Below are positions 1-7,553 of a DNA stretch of 64,000 nt, in pieces; position 1 is the first letter of the stretch; each line of letters opens with the position of its first letter. This DNA is from CAWUEZ02 sp963921355 (lineage in GTDB: Bacteria; Pseudomonadota; Alphaproteobacteria; Thalassobaculales; Thalassobaculaceae). The DNA is taken from positions 4,092,001 to 4,156,000 of the forward strand of contig OZ001190.1 in assembly GCA_963921355.3 (NCBI GenBank). The letters are read 5' to 3'. Below the pieces are notes generated by a model, which was not told the origin of the DNA, ran no database searches, and saw nothing but the letters and a program-made list of their open reading frames with translations. The position numbers and the translations under genes were made by a program.

Positions 1-846
1 ACCCTGCGCAAGGATGGCGCCGAGACCACGGTCAAGCTGGCGGCCTCGGACAATCCGGCCGACCTCGGCCCCCAGGACCACGTGATCGTCGCGCTCAAGG
101 CCCATTCGGTCCCGGCGGTGGCCGACGCCATGACCCAGCTGTTCCACGATGACACCACCGTGGTCACGGCGGTGAACGGGGTGCCGTGGTGGTATTTCTA
201 CAAGCTCGACGGACCGCTGGAAGGCACAAGGCTGGAGAGCGTCGACCCGGGCGGGGTGCAATGGTCGACCCTGGGCCCGGAACGCGCCATCGGCTGCGTC
301 GTTTATCCAGCCTGCGAGATCGCCGAGCCCGGCGTGATCGCCCACCAGGATGGTGACCGGTTCACGCTCGGCGAGCCATCGGGCGAAAAGACCGACCGGA
401 TCGCCGCCCTGTCGGAGGCGATGCGGGCCGGCGGACTGAAAGCGCCGGTGCGCCCGAAGATCCGCGACGAGATCTGGATCAAGCTCTGGGGCAACCTGTC
501 GCTCAACCCGATCAGCGCCCTGACCGGAGCGACCCTGGAGGAGATCTGCGGCTTCGAGGAAACCCGGGGCCTGGTCCGCGCCATGATGGTCGAGGGCCAG
601 ACCATCGGCGAGGCGCTGGGCGTACGGTTCGCCATCGATGTGGACAAGCGGATTGCCGGCGCCGAGGCGGTCGGCGCCCACAAGACGTCGATGCTGCAGG
701 ACCTGGAACTCGGTCGGCCGATGGAGATCGACGCCCTGGTGACCAGCGTGCAGGAACTCGGTCTCCTGACCGGCACGCCGACGCCCGCCATCGACGCGGT
801 GCTGGCGCTGGTCAAACTGCGCGGCCGAACCGCCGGCTGTTACTGA
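1..846 (+). CDS. panE: 2-dehydropantoate 2-reductase (ketopantoate reductase), 5' end missing
   Basis: The frame is open from the first base, so the start and the N-terminal NAD(P)-binding glycine motif lie upstream of the window. The visible 281 residues include the end of the Rossmann domain (HVIVALKAHSVPAVADAM) and the all-helical ApbA_C domain with its hallmark KLWGNLSLNPISALTG block, where the Lys and Asn residues of the family active site sit. The enzyme reduces 2-dehydropantoate to pantoate with NADPH for coenzyme A synthesis in the cytoplasm. PanE paralogues are common in proteobacteria and some act on other 2-oxo acids, so the family is secure and the exact substrate less so. It converges on ribH 33 bp downstream. 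Confidence 0.88.
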   Translation, partial: TLRKDGAETTVKLAASDNPADLGPQDHVIVALKAHSVPAVADAMTQLFHDDTTVVTAVNGVPWWYFYKLDGPLEGTRLESVDPGGVQWSTLGPERAIGCVVYPACEIAEPGVIAHQDGDRFTLGEPSGEKTDRIAALSEAMRAGGLKAPVRPKIRDEIWIKLWGNLSLNPISALTGATLEEICGFEETRGLVRAMMVEGQTIGEALGVRFAIDVDKRIAGAEAVGAHKTSMLQDLELGRPMEIDALVTSVQELGLLTGTPTPAIDAVLALVKLRGRTAGCY

Positions 847-879
847 GCGTACTGCGCGTCGGCCGGCCCGTTGGACCCG

Positions 880-1314
880 TCAGGCGGCGACGGCCGCCCG
901 GGTCTTGCCGATCATCAGCGCCGCGCGGGCGGCCTCCCGGCCTTTCTCCACGAAATGCGCGCGGAAGATCGCGCGGTGGTGGTCGGTCTCCTGGAACTGA
1001 TGCGGCGTCAGCGACACCGACAGTACCGGCACGCCGGTCTCCAGCCCCGCCTGCATCAGACCGCTGACCACCGCCTGGGCGACAAACTCGTGCCGGTAGA
1101 TCCCTCCGTCGACCACCAGGGCCGCGGCCGCCACCGCGGCATAGCGCCCGGTACCGGCCAGTTGCTTGGCCAGCAGCGGCATTTCGAACGCGCCCGGCAC
1201 GTCGAACACGTCGATCTGATCGGCCGGGATCAGTTCCTGGAACCCGACCAGCGCCTGGTCGACGATATCGGCATGCCAGTTGGCCTTGATGAAGGCGTAA
1301 CGGGGGGATGTCAT
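880..1314 (-). CDS. ribH: 6,7-dimethyl-8-ribityllumazine synthase, type II
   Basis: This 144-residue protein condenses 5-amino-6-ribitylaminouracil with 3,4-dihydroxy-2-butanone 4-phosphate, the penultimate step of riboflavin synthesis. The family signatures are visible: the N-terminal ANWHADIV strand, the VPGAFEMPL substrate loop (residues 39-47), the ALVVDGGIYRHEFV segment and the PVLSVSLTPHQF block near residue 100. The short length and the HQFQETDHH segment resemble type II (RibH2, Brucella/Mesorhizobium-like) enzymes. The ATG at 1314 is preferred over longer starts because an AGAGAGG Shine-Dalgarno stands just upstream. No other rib gene is nearby. It lies 50 bp downstream of the molybdoenzyme gene on the same strand. 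Confidence 0.9.
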   Translation of the reverse strand: MTSPRYAFIKANWHADIVDQALVGFQELIPADQIDVFDVPGAFEMPLLAKQLAGTGRYAAVAAAALVVDGGIYRHEFVAQAVVSGLMQAGLETGVPVLSVSLTPHQFQETDHHRAIFRAHFVEKGREAARAALMIGKTRAAVAA

Positions 1315-1364
1315 CCTGACCTCTCTTGATTCCTGACGGGCCGCGGCGTGGCACCCGTTGTCAT

Positions 1365-3677
1365 CTACCCTTCGACGGCGGGCGGGCGCATGACGGTGAC
1401 GTCGGGGATCGCACCGTCGACTCTGGCGACCTCGACCAGCGTGGAGTGCGCCGTCGGCCCTTGCCCCAGCCGTGAGGTGCCGCGATCCCGGGTGAGGACA
1501 TTGGGATTGCCATGCACCTCGAGCCCGCCAGGCGTCTCGGGGTCGTACCAGGCGCCGGTGGCCAGCTGGATCACGCCCGGCAGCACCTGGTCGGAGACGA
1601 TCACCCCCGCCAGGCAGGCGCCGCGATCGTTCCACACCCGCACCACATCGCCGCTGTCGATGCCGCGGGCGGCGGCATCGTCGGGATGGATGGTCATCGG
1701 CTCACGCCCGGCCACCTTCGAGCCCTGGCTGACCATGCCGGCGTCGAGCTGGCTGTGCAGCCGCGTGCGCGGCTGATTGGAAATCAGGTGCAGCGGAAAC
1801 TCCGCGGCCTTCGGCGCCCCCAGCCACTCGTCCGGTTCGCGCCAGACCGGATGGCCCGGGCAGTCGTCGTAGCCGAAGCCGTCGATCGTCTCCGAGAAGA
1901 TCTCGATCCGGCCGGACGGCGTCTTCAGGGCGTTGGCATCGGGATCGGCGCGGAATGCCTCCAGCATCACCATCGGGCGTTCGGGATCCGGCAGGGTGTG
2001 GGTCTCGTTCTCCCAGAAGGTCTCGAAATCCGGTAGTTCGAAACCGGCCTCGGCGGCGCGCTGGCGGGCCTGGTTCCAGAGATGGCGGATCCAGTCCATC
2101 TCGTCGCGGCCCTTGGTGAAGCGTTCACCGAAACCGAGGTTCTCGGCGAGGCCGGTGAAGATGGCGAAGTCGGAACGGCTGTCGCCGACCGGCGGGATCG
2201 CCTGCTTCATGGCGACCTGCAACGGCTCCCATTTGGTCATCGACAGGTCGTTGCGTTCCAGCGAGGTGGTCGTCGGAAACACGATGTCGGCGTGCCGGGC
2301 CATCGAGGTCCAATGGATCTCGTTGACGATGATGGTCTCCGGCCGCCGGAACGCCTCGACCAGGCGGTTGATGTCCTGATGGTGATGGAATGGGTTGCCG
2401 CCGGCCCAATACACCATCCGGATATCCGGGTAGGTCAGGCGTCGGCCGTTGAAATCGAACTCTTCGCCCGGATGCAGCAGCATGTCGGAAATCCGCGCCA
2501 CTGGGATGTAATCCTTGACCGGATTGATGCCCTGGGGCACCGCCGGCCACGGGAACGCCTTGACCGGATTGCCGATGCCGTTCTCAGAGCTGTAGCCGAC
2601 GCCGAAACCGCCGCCTGGCAGGCCGATCTGACCCAGCAGGGCCGCTAGGACCACAACCATCCAGATCGGCTGCTCGCCGTACTCCGAGCGCTGCATCGAC
2701 CAGGTGGCGTTGATCATCGTCCGCCTGCCGGCCATGCGCCGGGCCAGCGCGCGGATCGTCTCGGCGGCAACGCCGGACTTCTCTTCCGCCCATTCCGGCG
2801 TCTTCGGCTGACCGTCCGTTTCGCCGCGCAGATAGGCCTGGAAGGGTTCGAACCCGACCGTATAGCGCGCCAGAAAGGCGGGGTCGTGGAGGCCTTCGGT
2901 CACCAGCGTGTGGGCCAGTGCCAGCATGATCGCCACGTCGGAGCCCGGACGCGGCGCGATCCAGTCGGCGTCCAGATCCGGCGGCAGATCGGCGCGGATC
3001 GGGCTCAGATAGACCATTTCGCAGCCGGCATCGGCGCAGTCTCTCAGCCCATGATAGACCGTGTGCTGGCCGACCCCGCCGGACGTCACCTGGCTGTTCT
3101 TGACCGGCATGCCCCCGAACATGACCAGCAGTTCGCAATGCTCGGCCAGCACCGACCAAGTCGTGTGGGTGTCGAGCACCTCACGGAACGGTCCGACGAC
3201 GTGCGGGATGATGGTCTCCGCGGCCGCATAGGAGTAGGTGCCGCGATGACCGACATAGCCGCCGAGCTGGTTGAAGAACCGGTGGATCTGCGAGTTCGCG
3301 TGATGGAACCGCCCTGCACTCGCCCAGCCATACGACCCGGCGTAGAACGCCGTGTTGCCGTGGGCGGCCCGGATCCGGTCCATGTCCTCGGCCGCCATCT
3401 CAAGTGCCTCGTCCCAGGGCACGGCCACGAACGAATCGACCCCACGCCCGGCCCGGTCGCTCTGATGGCGCTTCTCGAGCCAGCCTTTGCGGATCATCGG
3501 CCGGCCGACCCGGGTCTTGTGGGTCACCGCGTCGACGATGCCGGGGCCGATGATCGCCGGGGCGGGATCCTGGTCGTAGTCGTGGACGGCGATCAGCCGG
3601 TCGCCCTCGACCTCGGCGAAATAGGTGCCCCAATGGGTCGATGTCGATGTCAGGCGGCGCTTGATCGCGGTACTCAT
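1365..3677 (-). CDS. bisC: molybdopterin-dependent reductase of the biotin sulfoxide / TMAO / DMSO reductase family
   Basis: A 770-residue enzyme of the DMSO reductase family, about the length of E. coli BisC (777). It has no Tat leader, which fits the cytoplasmic biotin or methionine sulfoxide reductases better than periplasmic TorA or DorA. Residues 115-162 carry YGWASAGRFHHANSQ and TYSYAAAETIIPHVVG; Ser149 aligns with the serine ligand of molybdenum. Later blocks (GGNPFHHHQDINRL, NEIHWTSMARHADIVFPTT, PRTRLHSQLD) are the bis-MGD binding segments of the family. There is no 4Fe-4S cysteine motif at the N-terminus, again as in BisC/TorA. It reads towards ribH and is divergent from the ComD-like gene. 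The substrate cannot be fixed from sequence alone. Confidence 0.85.
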   Translation of the reverse strand: MSTAIKRRLTSTSTHWGTYFAEVEGDRLIAVHDYDQDPAPAIIGPGIVDAVTHKTRVGRPMIRKGWLEKRHQSDRAGRGVDSFVAVPWDEALEMAAEDMDRIRAAHGNTAFYAGSYGWASAGRFHHANSQIHRFFNQLGGYVGHRGTYSYAAAETIIPHVVGPFREVLDTHTTWSVLAEHCELLVMFGGMPVKNSQVTSGGVGQHTVYHGLRDCADAGCEMVYLSPIRADLPPDLDADWIAPRPGSDVAIMLALAHTLVTEGLHDPAFLARYTVGFEPFQAYLRGETDGQPKTPEWAEEKSGVAAETIRALARRMAGRRTMINATWSMQRSEYGEQPIWMVVVLAALLGQIGLPGGGFGVGYSSENGIGNPVKAFPWPAVPQGINPVKDYIPVARISDMLLHPGEEFDFNGRRLTYPDIRMVYWAGGNPFHHHQDINRLVEAFRRPETIIVNEIHWTSMARHADIVFPTTTSLERNDLSMTKWEPLQVAMKQAIPPVGDSRSDFAIFTGLAENLGFGERFTKGRDEMDWIRHLWNQARQRAAEAGFELPDFETFWENETHTLPDPERPMVMLEAFRADPDANALKTPSGRIEIFSETIDGFGYDDCPGHPVWREPDEWLGAPKAAEFPLHLISNQPRTRLHSQLDAGMVSQGSKVAGREPMTIHPDDAAARGIDSGDVVRVWNDRGACLAGVIVSDQVLPGVIQLATGAWYDPETPGGLEVHGNPNVLTRDRGTSRLGQGPTAHSTLVEVARVDGAIPDVTVMRPPAVEG

Positions 3678-3826
3678 CTCGTCGGCCCTCTATTGTGGCG
3701 GCGGTCGGCCGGGCCATAGGTGGCATGCGTCCCTGGGCCATGCAAGCGCCAGCAGCAGGGTGCTTTACAGGACCAAACCCAGCCCTCTAGCCTCTCACTT
3801 GCCTGTAACCCACTGGGATTCAAGCG
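3678..3826. promoter_or_regulatory. divergent promoter region
   Basis: This 149 bp spacer lies between the molybdoenzyme gene (leftward) and the thiamine-diphosphate enzyme operon (rightward) and must hold promoters for both. I see no convincing sigma-70 hexamers or an operator palindrome. A short G+C-rich segment next to the leftward gene grades into less G+C-rich sequence near 3790. No gene is supported here. Confidence 0.4.
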
Positions 3827-4363
3827 ATGAGTGAACATTGGAGTGTCGCTAGCCATCAGCACTTGAAGGCGGCGGGCGTCCGGCAGATCGGCTATGTGCC
3901 GGATGCGGGCCTGCGGCTGCTCATTGAGCGGTGTCGCGACGACAACACCCTGGAAACCGTGATGTGCGCGACCGAAGAGGAGGCGGTCGGTCTGTCGGCC
4001 GGGGCCTGGCTCGGTGGGCAGAAGGCGGCCCTGCTGATGCAGTCCAGCGGCGTCGGCAACACCATCAACGCCATCGCTTCGCTGATCGCCTCGGCCCGGT
4101 TTCCACTGTTTGCCATCGTGACCATGCGCGGCGAATGGGGCGAGGGAAATCCCTGGCAGGTGCCGATGGGCCAGGCCGTGGAACCGACGCTGGAAGCGGT
4201 CGGCGTGCGGACCTATCGCGCCACCGATGAGCAGGACGTCGCCCCGATGGTCGAGGCCGGCCTGCGCATGGCGTTCTCCAGCGATCAGGCAGTCGCCATC
4301 CTGGTCGACCAGCGGGTCATCGGTTCCAAGATCTGGACGGCCGGAAAGGCGGTGAACGGATGA
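3827..4363 (+). CDS. thiamine-diphosphate enzyme, PYR-domain subunit (sulfopyruvate/phosphonopyruvate decarboxylase alpha-like)
   Basis: A 178-residue stand-alone pyrimidine-binding (PYR) domain, the size of ComD or the N-terminal third of phosphonopyruvate decarboxylase. The CATEEEAVGLSAGAWLGGQK block holds the conserved glutamate that activates thiamine diphosphate, and MQSSGVGNTINAIASL is the family's next core segment. The partner PP-domain subunit follows with a 4 bp ATGA overlap, so the two products are probably made in equal amounts and form a heteromer. In ComDE, sulfopyruvate is decarboxylated to sulfoacetaldehyde; close relatives act on phosphonopyruvate. No gene for phosphonate or coenzyme M synthesis is nearby, so the 2-oxo acid substrate is open. 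Confidence 0.8.
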   Translation: MSEHWSVASHQHLKAAGVRQIGYVPDAGLRLLIERCRDDNTLETVMCATEEEAVGLSAGAWLGGQKAALLMQSSGVGNTINAIASLIASARFPLFAIVTMRGEWGEGNPWQVPMGQAVEPTLEAVGVRTYRATDEQDVAPMVEAGLRMAFSSDQAVAILVDQRVIGSKIWTAGKAVNG

Positions 4364-4956
4364 CCGCGATCACTCTGCACCGCCGACAGGTCCTCGAGCA
4401 CGCCTTCGCCGAGCGCGGCGACGCGCTCTGCGTCTCCGGCCTTGGTTCGACAACCTGGGACCTGGCGTCCCTCGGCGATCGACCGGAGAACTTCTACCTC
4501 TGGGGGGCCATGGGCAATGCCACCATGATCGGCCTCGGTCTTGCCCTCGCTCAGCCGAAGCGGCGGGTCGTGGTCGTCACCGGCGACGGCGAGATGCTGA
4601 TGGGCCTGACCAGCTTCACGACCATCGGTGCCCGCCGCCCCTCCAACCTGGCCGTCTGCGTGATCGACAACGAAACCTACACCGAGACCGGCCGGCAGCT
4701 GACGGCAACCGGGCGCGGCACCGACCTGGCAGCCGTCGCCGCCGCCTGCGGCTTTCCGAGGACGGCGATGGTCCGTACCGAGGCGGAGGCCGCCGATCTC
4801 GGCCAGCTGCTGTTCCACGAACCGGGCCCCGTGGCGGCAGTGGTCAAAGTGGTCGACGAAGACCTGCCGATGGCCGTGCCACCGCGCGACGGCGCGCATC
4901 TCAAGACCCGGTTCCGGATCGGCCTGCTCGGCGAGGACGCTGCGACCCAGCCGTAG
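4360..4956 (+). CDS. thiamine-diphosphate enzyme, PP-domain subunit (sulfopyruvate/phosphonopyruvate decarboxylase beta-like)
   Basis: A 198-residue stand-alone diphosphate-binding domain. VTGDGEMLMGLTSFTTIG followed by CVIDNETY forms the classical GDG-x(about 25)-N motif that holds Mg2+ and thiamine diphosphate. The preceding LWGAMGNATMIGLGLALAQP segment is typical for ComE and phosphonopyruvate decarboxylase C-terminal domains. It overlaps the PYR-domain gene by 4 bp and is followed 19 bp later by the SnoaL-like gene, so the three form one operon. With the upstream subunit it should decarboxylate a 2-oxo acid carrying a sulfonate or phosphonate, or a related anion. The domain call is firm and the substrate inferred. 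Confidence 0.82.
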   Translation: MTAITLHRRQVLEHAFAERGDALCVSGLGSTTWDLASLGDRPENFYLWGAMGNATMIGLGLALAQPKRRVVVVTGDGEMLMGLTSFTTIGARRPSNLAVCVIDNETYTETGRQLTATGRGTDLAAVAAACGFPRTAMVRTEAEAADLGQLLFHEPGPVAAVVKVVDEDLPMAVPPRDGAHLKTRFRIGLLGEDAATQP

Positions 4957-4975
4957 CGAGTGCAACGGAGGCGAC

Positions 4976-5437
4976 ATGACGTTCACATGGGATCAGCCGG
5001 AAGCGGATCGGGCGGCAATCGAGGCCTGGTTCGCCGATTGGAGCCGGCACGTTGCGGATGTCGACTTCGCGCCCGCCCTCACCCTGTTCGAAGACAACAT
5101 TGCCAGTTTCGGCACCCATATGGACGTGGTCGAAGGCCTGGACGCCCTCGCCGCAAATCAGTGGCGCTCGGTCTGGCCCACCATCGAGGACTTCCGCTGG
5201 AACCTGGAGAGCCTGAAGGTCGGCGTCTCGCAGGACCGGCTGTTCGCGATCGGGGTGCTGACCTTCTCTTCGACCGGAGTCGGCGAGGATGGCGGGCGCT
5301 ATGACCGGCCGAGACGCGGCACCGTCGCCTTCACCCGATCCTCGGTGGAGGCGCCCTGGAAGGGTGTACACACCCACATCTCGCTGAATCCCGGCGTGCC
5401 CCACCCCAGCCACGGCAACCGTCCGGCGCGGAGCTGA
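4976..5437 (+). CDS. SnoaL / NTF2-like (DUF4440 type) protein
   Basis: A 153-residue single-domain protein with the cone-like SnoaL/NTF2 pattern: an N-terminal helix (EADRAAIEAWFADWSRHVADVD), an LFEDNIASFGTHMDVVEG strand-turn, then alternating strands ending in WKGVHTHISLNPG, the last strand usual for calcium/calmodulin kinase II association-like and ketosteroid-isomerase-like proteins. The ATG follows a GGAGGCGAC ribosome site. Its position directly after the two thiamine-diphosphate subunits suggests it handles the product or substrate of that enzyme, but no catalytic residues can be assigned. Family members range from isomerases to non-enzymatic binding proteins. Confidence 0.75.
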   Translation: MTFTWDQPEADRAAIEAWFADWSRHVADVDFAPALTLFEDNIASFGTHMDVVEGLDALAANQWRSVWPTIEDFRWNLESLKVGVSQDRLFAIGVLTFSSTGVGEDGGRYDRPRRGTVAFTRSSVEAPWKGVHTHISLNPGVPHPSHGNRPARS

Positions 5438-5438
5438 C

Positions 5439-5555
5439 GAGGTCCCGGTCTCGACCTTGCGGTCGAACCGGGATGACGGTGGTTGGAGAGCACGTCATCC
5501 CCCCGGATTAAATCCGGGGGGAACCCGCACTCCGATGCGGGCGACGGCCGGGACC
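5439..5555 (+). repeat. dispersed intergenic repeat, copy 1 (module A then module B)
   Basis: This stretch between the SnoaL-like and VOC genes holds two palindrome-rich modules. Module A (5439-5480) pairs a GGTCCCGGTCTCGACC-like arm with a GGTCGAACCGGGATGACGG arm. Module B (5493-5555) contains the perfect palindrome CCCCCGGATTAAATCCGGGGG followed by a GCCCGCATCGGAGTGCGGG-like hairpin and GACGGCCGGGACC, all read on this strand in mixed orientation. Both modules recur near 7.4 kb on the opposite strand in the other order. Such CCGG-flanked elements are typical non-coding dispersed repeats of alphaproteobacteria; a role in mRNA end formation is possible. Confidence 0.7.
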
Positions 5556-5566
5556 CCGCCGGGCCC

Positions 5567-6544
5567 TCAACCGATCCAGGGCAGTGCGGCCTCGCTTTTG
5601 GCGACGATCCAGCCTCCGCCCAGGGACGGCGGAAGCGCGAGGGTGAAGGTGCCCGCCCCTCCGGCCGCCGCCGGGGCGAAACCGCGACCTGCCAGGAACG
5701 CCTGGGTCGCCGCGAGATCGTCCGACAGCAGGGCGTAGCCGGCAACACCCGGGCTCGGTGGAATGGTGGTCCCCGGAAACAGCTCCGTCGCCCGCTCGGG
5801 CGTTGCCAGCAGGACACCGCCGCGCGCCAGGGGCAACCGGACAAGGCCGGGGCCCAAAGCAACGGCGTCCACCTCGGTGAAGCGGGCGTAGCGATCCGTC
5901 GCCTCGTCCAGATCCTCGGGCACGATCACCACGTCGCGCAGGGCGACAATCCCGTTCTCGTGGCGCATCCAGGCGGGTTGCCAGACCAGCGCCTCGGTGT
6001 GATGGCTCAACACCTGGACCCGGCCTTCCGGCATGTCCTCTTCGGGATTCTTGATCACCGTGAACGCCGCCTCGTTCTGACCGGTCTCCCGGCCGATATC
6101 GTCAAGCACCGGCACCGGTCGTTTGAGCGGTGTCGGCTCCAGCGGGTGAAACCCGGCGGCGGCCTGGCGTTGCCGACGGTTGAGCGCATCAGCGTCGCTC
6201 AAGGCCACGATGTGCAGACCGGTATAGCGATTCAGCTGGCGGCGGGTGCGCGCGCCCGTCGGCGTGCTGTCGTCGGTGACGGTCAGGACCTCGAGATAGC
6301 CCTCGCGCAGCATCACGCAGCGGTTGGCGGTCCCCATCGGGTGGCGGTTTCCGTCACCGTCCGTAAACGCGTGTTCGACATACGGCGTTTGGGAAAAGCC
6401 CAGTCGGCTCAGAGCGATATGGGCCGACTCCATGTCTGGAACGAAGTGGCCGAGATGATCGAGAAAGGTCTCCCCGGGTTCCGGAAGCTGCCGCCAGGCC
6501 GCCATCATTTTGCCCTTTTCTGATGATGGGCTTTCAACTGTCAC
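5567..6544 (-). CDS. VOC-superfamily (glyoxalase-like) protein
   Basis: A 325-residue protein with the vicinal oxygen chelate pattern: LDHLGHFVPDMESAHIALSRLGF near residue 28 is a beta-alpha-beta start with a metal-type His, MGTANRCVMLREGYLEVLTV supplies the Glu-bearing strand, and a second half repeats the fold. The length and the LDH.GHFVPD...A...LSRLGF start match the Glyoxalase_3/Glyoxalase-like family of uncharacterised alphaproteobacterial proteins. An alternative start at the double Met near residue 13 would remove an unconserved-looking leader. It stands alone between a repeat and a small membrane protein gene. No substrate can be named. Confidence 0.75.
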   Translation of the reverse strand: MTVESPSSEKGKMMAAWRQLPEPGETFLDHLGHFVPDMESAHIALSRLGFSQTPYVEHAFTDGDGNRHPMGTANRCVMLREGYLEVLTVTDDSTPTGARTRRQLNRYTGLHIVALSDADALNRRQRQAAAGFHPLEPTPLKRPVPVLDDIGRETGQNEAAFTVIKNPEEDMPEGRVQVLSHHTEALVWQPAWMRHENGIVALRDVVIVPEDLDEATDRYARFTEVDAVALGPGLVRLPLARGGVLLATPERATELFPGTTIPPSPGVAGYALLSDDLAATQAFLAGRGFAPAAAGGAGTFTLALPPSLGGGWIVAKSEAALPWIG

Positions 6545-6635
6545 ATGCTTCCGCCATGATACCGGTCAGAGAAGCGGGGCACAGCCCCCGGCCGTCCCAT
6601 CGGGCGGCCGTCACGAAGTCCGACAGGAGGATGCC

Positions 6636-6785
6636 ATGACCCGTAGTATCCGCCGTTGCCAATGCCGGGCCGCCTTGACCGCGCGGGCCGCTCACGCGCA
6701 TTTCGCCGACACCGTTGTGGTGGGCACCATGATGGCCGCCGCCATTGCCGGAACTGCCTGGCTGATGCTGAAACTGGCGGTCTGA
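6636..6785 (+). CDS. small single-pass membrane protein (49 residues)
   Basis: The ATG at 6636 follows a perfect CAGGAGG ribosome site at 6624-6630 and runs 49 codons. The product has a basic N-terminus (MTRSIRRCQCRAA) and one hydrophobic helix (VVVGTMMAAAIAGTAWLML, about residues 27-45), giving a predicted N-in single-pass inner-membrane protein. It is followed 52 bp downstream by the thioredoxin-fold gene and probably shares its mRNA. I do not recognise the family. The strong Shine-Dalgarno and clean membrane segment are the reasons for calling it; an ATG five bases earlier is blocked by an immediate stop. Confidence 0.5.
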   Translation: MTRSIRRCQCRAALTARAAHAHFADTVVVGTMMAAAIAGTAWLMLKLAV

Positions 6786-6837
6786 TCCCAGGCATCCCGC
6801 GCCGGTCCCCAAGACCACCTGCTTCAGGAGACCAACC

Positions 6838-7392
6838 ATGGCCGCAACGCCACCGGTTTGTGATTTCGGTGCGCCCGCTCCGGACTTCGCGCTACCCGAC
6901 CTCGACGGTTCCACCAAGCGCCTGGCCGACGTCCGCGGACCCCGGGGCACGCTGGTCATGTTCATCTGCAACCACTGCCCCTACGTCCGCTCGGTGATCG
7001 GACGCATTGTCCAGGAGGCCAAAGTGCTGCAGGCGGCGAGCGTCGGCGTGGTGGCGATCATGTCCAACGACTTCCGGGCCTATCCGGCCGATGCGCCGGA
7101 CAAGATGCGCGCCTTCGCCGAGGAGAACGGCTTCCCGTTTCCCTACCTGTTGGATGAGAGCCAGGCGGTGGCACGCGCCTACGACGCCGTCTGCACGCCG
7201 GACTTCTTCGGCTACGACGCCGATCTCGGCCTGCAGTACCGCGGTCGGCTGGACGAGTCCAAGACCACGCTGGTGACAGACGCCCGTCCGGAACTGCGCG
7301 AGGCGATGCTTGCCGTCGCCGAGAGCGGCCACGGACCGCAGGAGCAGATCCCGTCCATGGGGTGCTCGATCAAGTGGAAGTCGGCGGCCTGA
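6838..7392 (+). CDS. thioredoxin-family peroxiredoxin-like protein
   Basis: A 184-residue AhpC/TSA-redoxin fold protein. After the FGAPAPDFALPDLDG start, typical of the redoxin family, residues around 43-49 read CNHCPYV, the CxxC redox motif of a widespread group of 'thioredoxin family protein' annotations; a cis-proline-type YDAVCTPDFFGYD loop is also present. It has no signal peptide, so it should act in the cytoplasm as a thiol oxidoreductase or peroxidase. The ribosome site CAGGAGACC precedes the ATG. It probably forms a two-gene unit with the small membrane protein upstream. The physiological partner is unknown. Confidence 0.85.
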   Translation: MAATPPVCDFGAPAPDFALPDLDGSTKRLADVRGPRGTLVMFICNHCPYVRSVIGRIVQEAKVLQAASVGVVAIMSNDFRAYPADAPDKMRAFAEENGFPFPYLLDESQAVARAYDAVCTPDFFGYDADLGLQYRGRLDESKTTLVTDARPELREAMLAVAESGHGPQEQIPSMGCSIKWKSAA

Positions 7393-7405
7393 CTTCCCAG
7401 CCCTC

Positions 7406-7523
7406 CCGTCATCCCGGTTCGGCCGACAGGTCGAGACCGGGACCTCCTGGCTCAGCGAGATCCCGGCCGTCACCCGCATAGGAGTGCGAGTTCCCCCCGA
7501 ATTTAATCCGGGGGGGATGACGG
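7406..7523 (-). repeat. dispersed intergenic repeat, copy 2 (modules in permuted order)
   Basis: Read on the minus strand, this copy has module B first (7523-7459, around CCCCCCGGATTAAATTCGGG) and module A second (7447-7406, GGTCCCGGTCTCGACC and GGCCGAACCGGGATGACGG). Copy 1 at 5.4 kb has A then B on the plus strand. Each module is about 90% identical between copies by eye. It fills the spacer between the convergent thioredoxin-like and FAD oxidase genes. Confidence 0.7.
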
Positions 7524-7553
7524 GAAGATAGATCAGGCGCCGCCGTCCGGCGG

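Noticed and set aside
3674..3862. 62-codon minus-strand ORF across the divergent promoter
   Set aside because: It overlaps the start of the ComD-like gene and has no ribosome site; the spacer is better explained as a promoter region.
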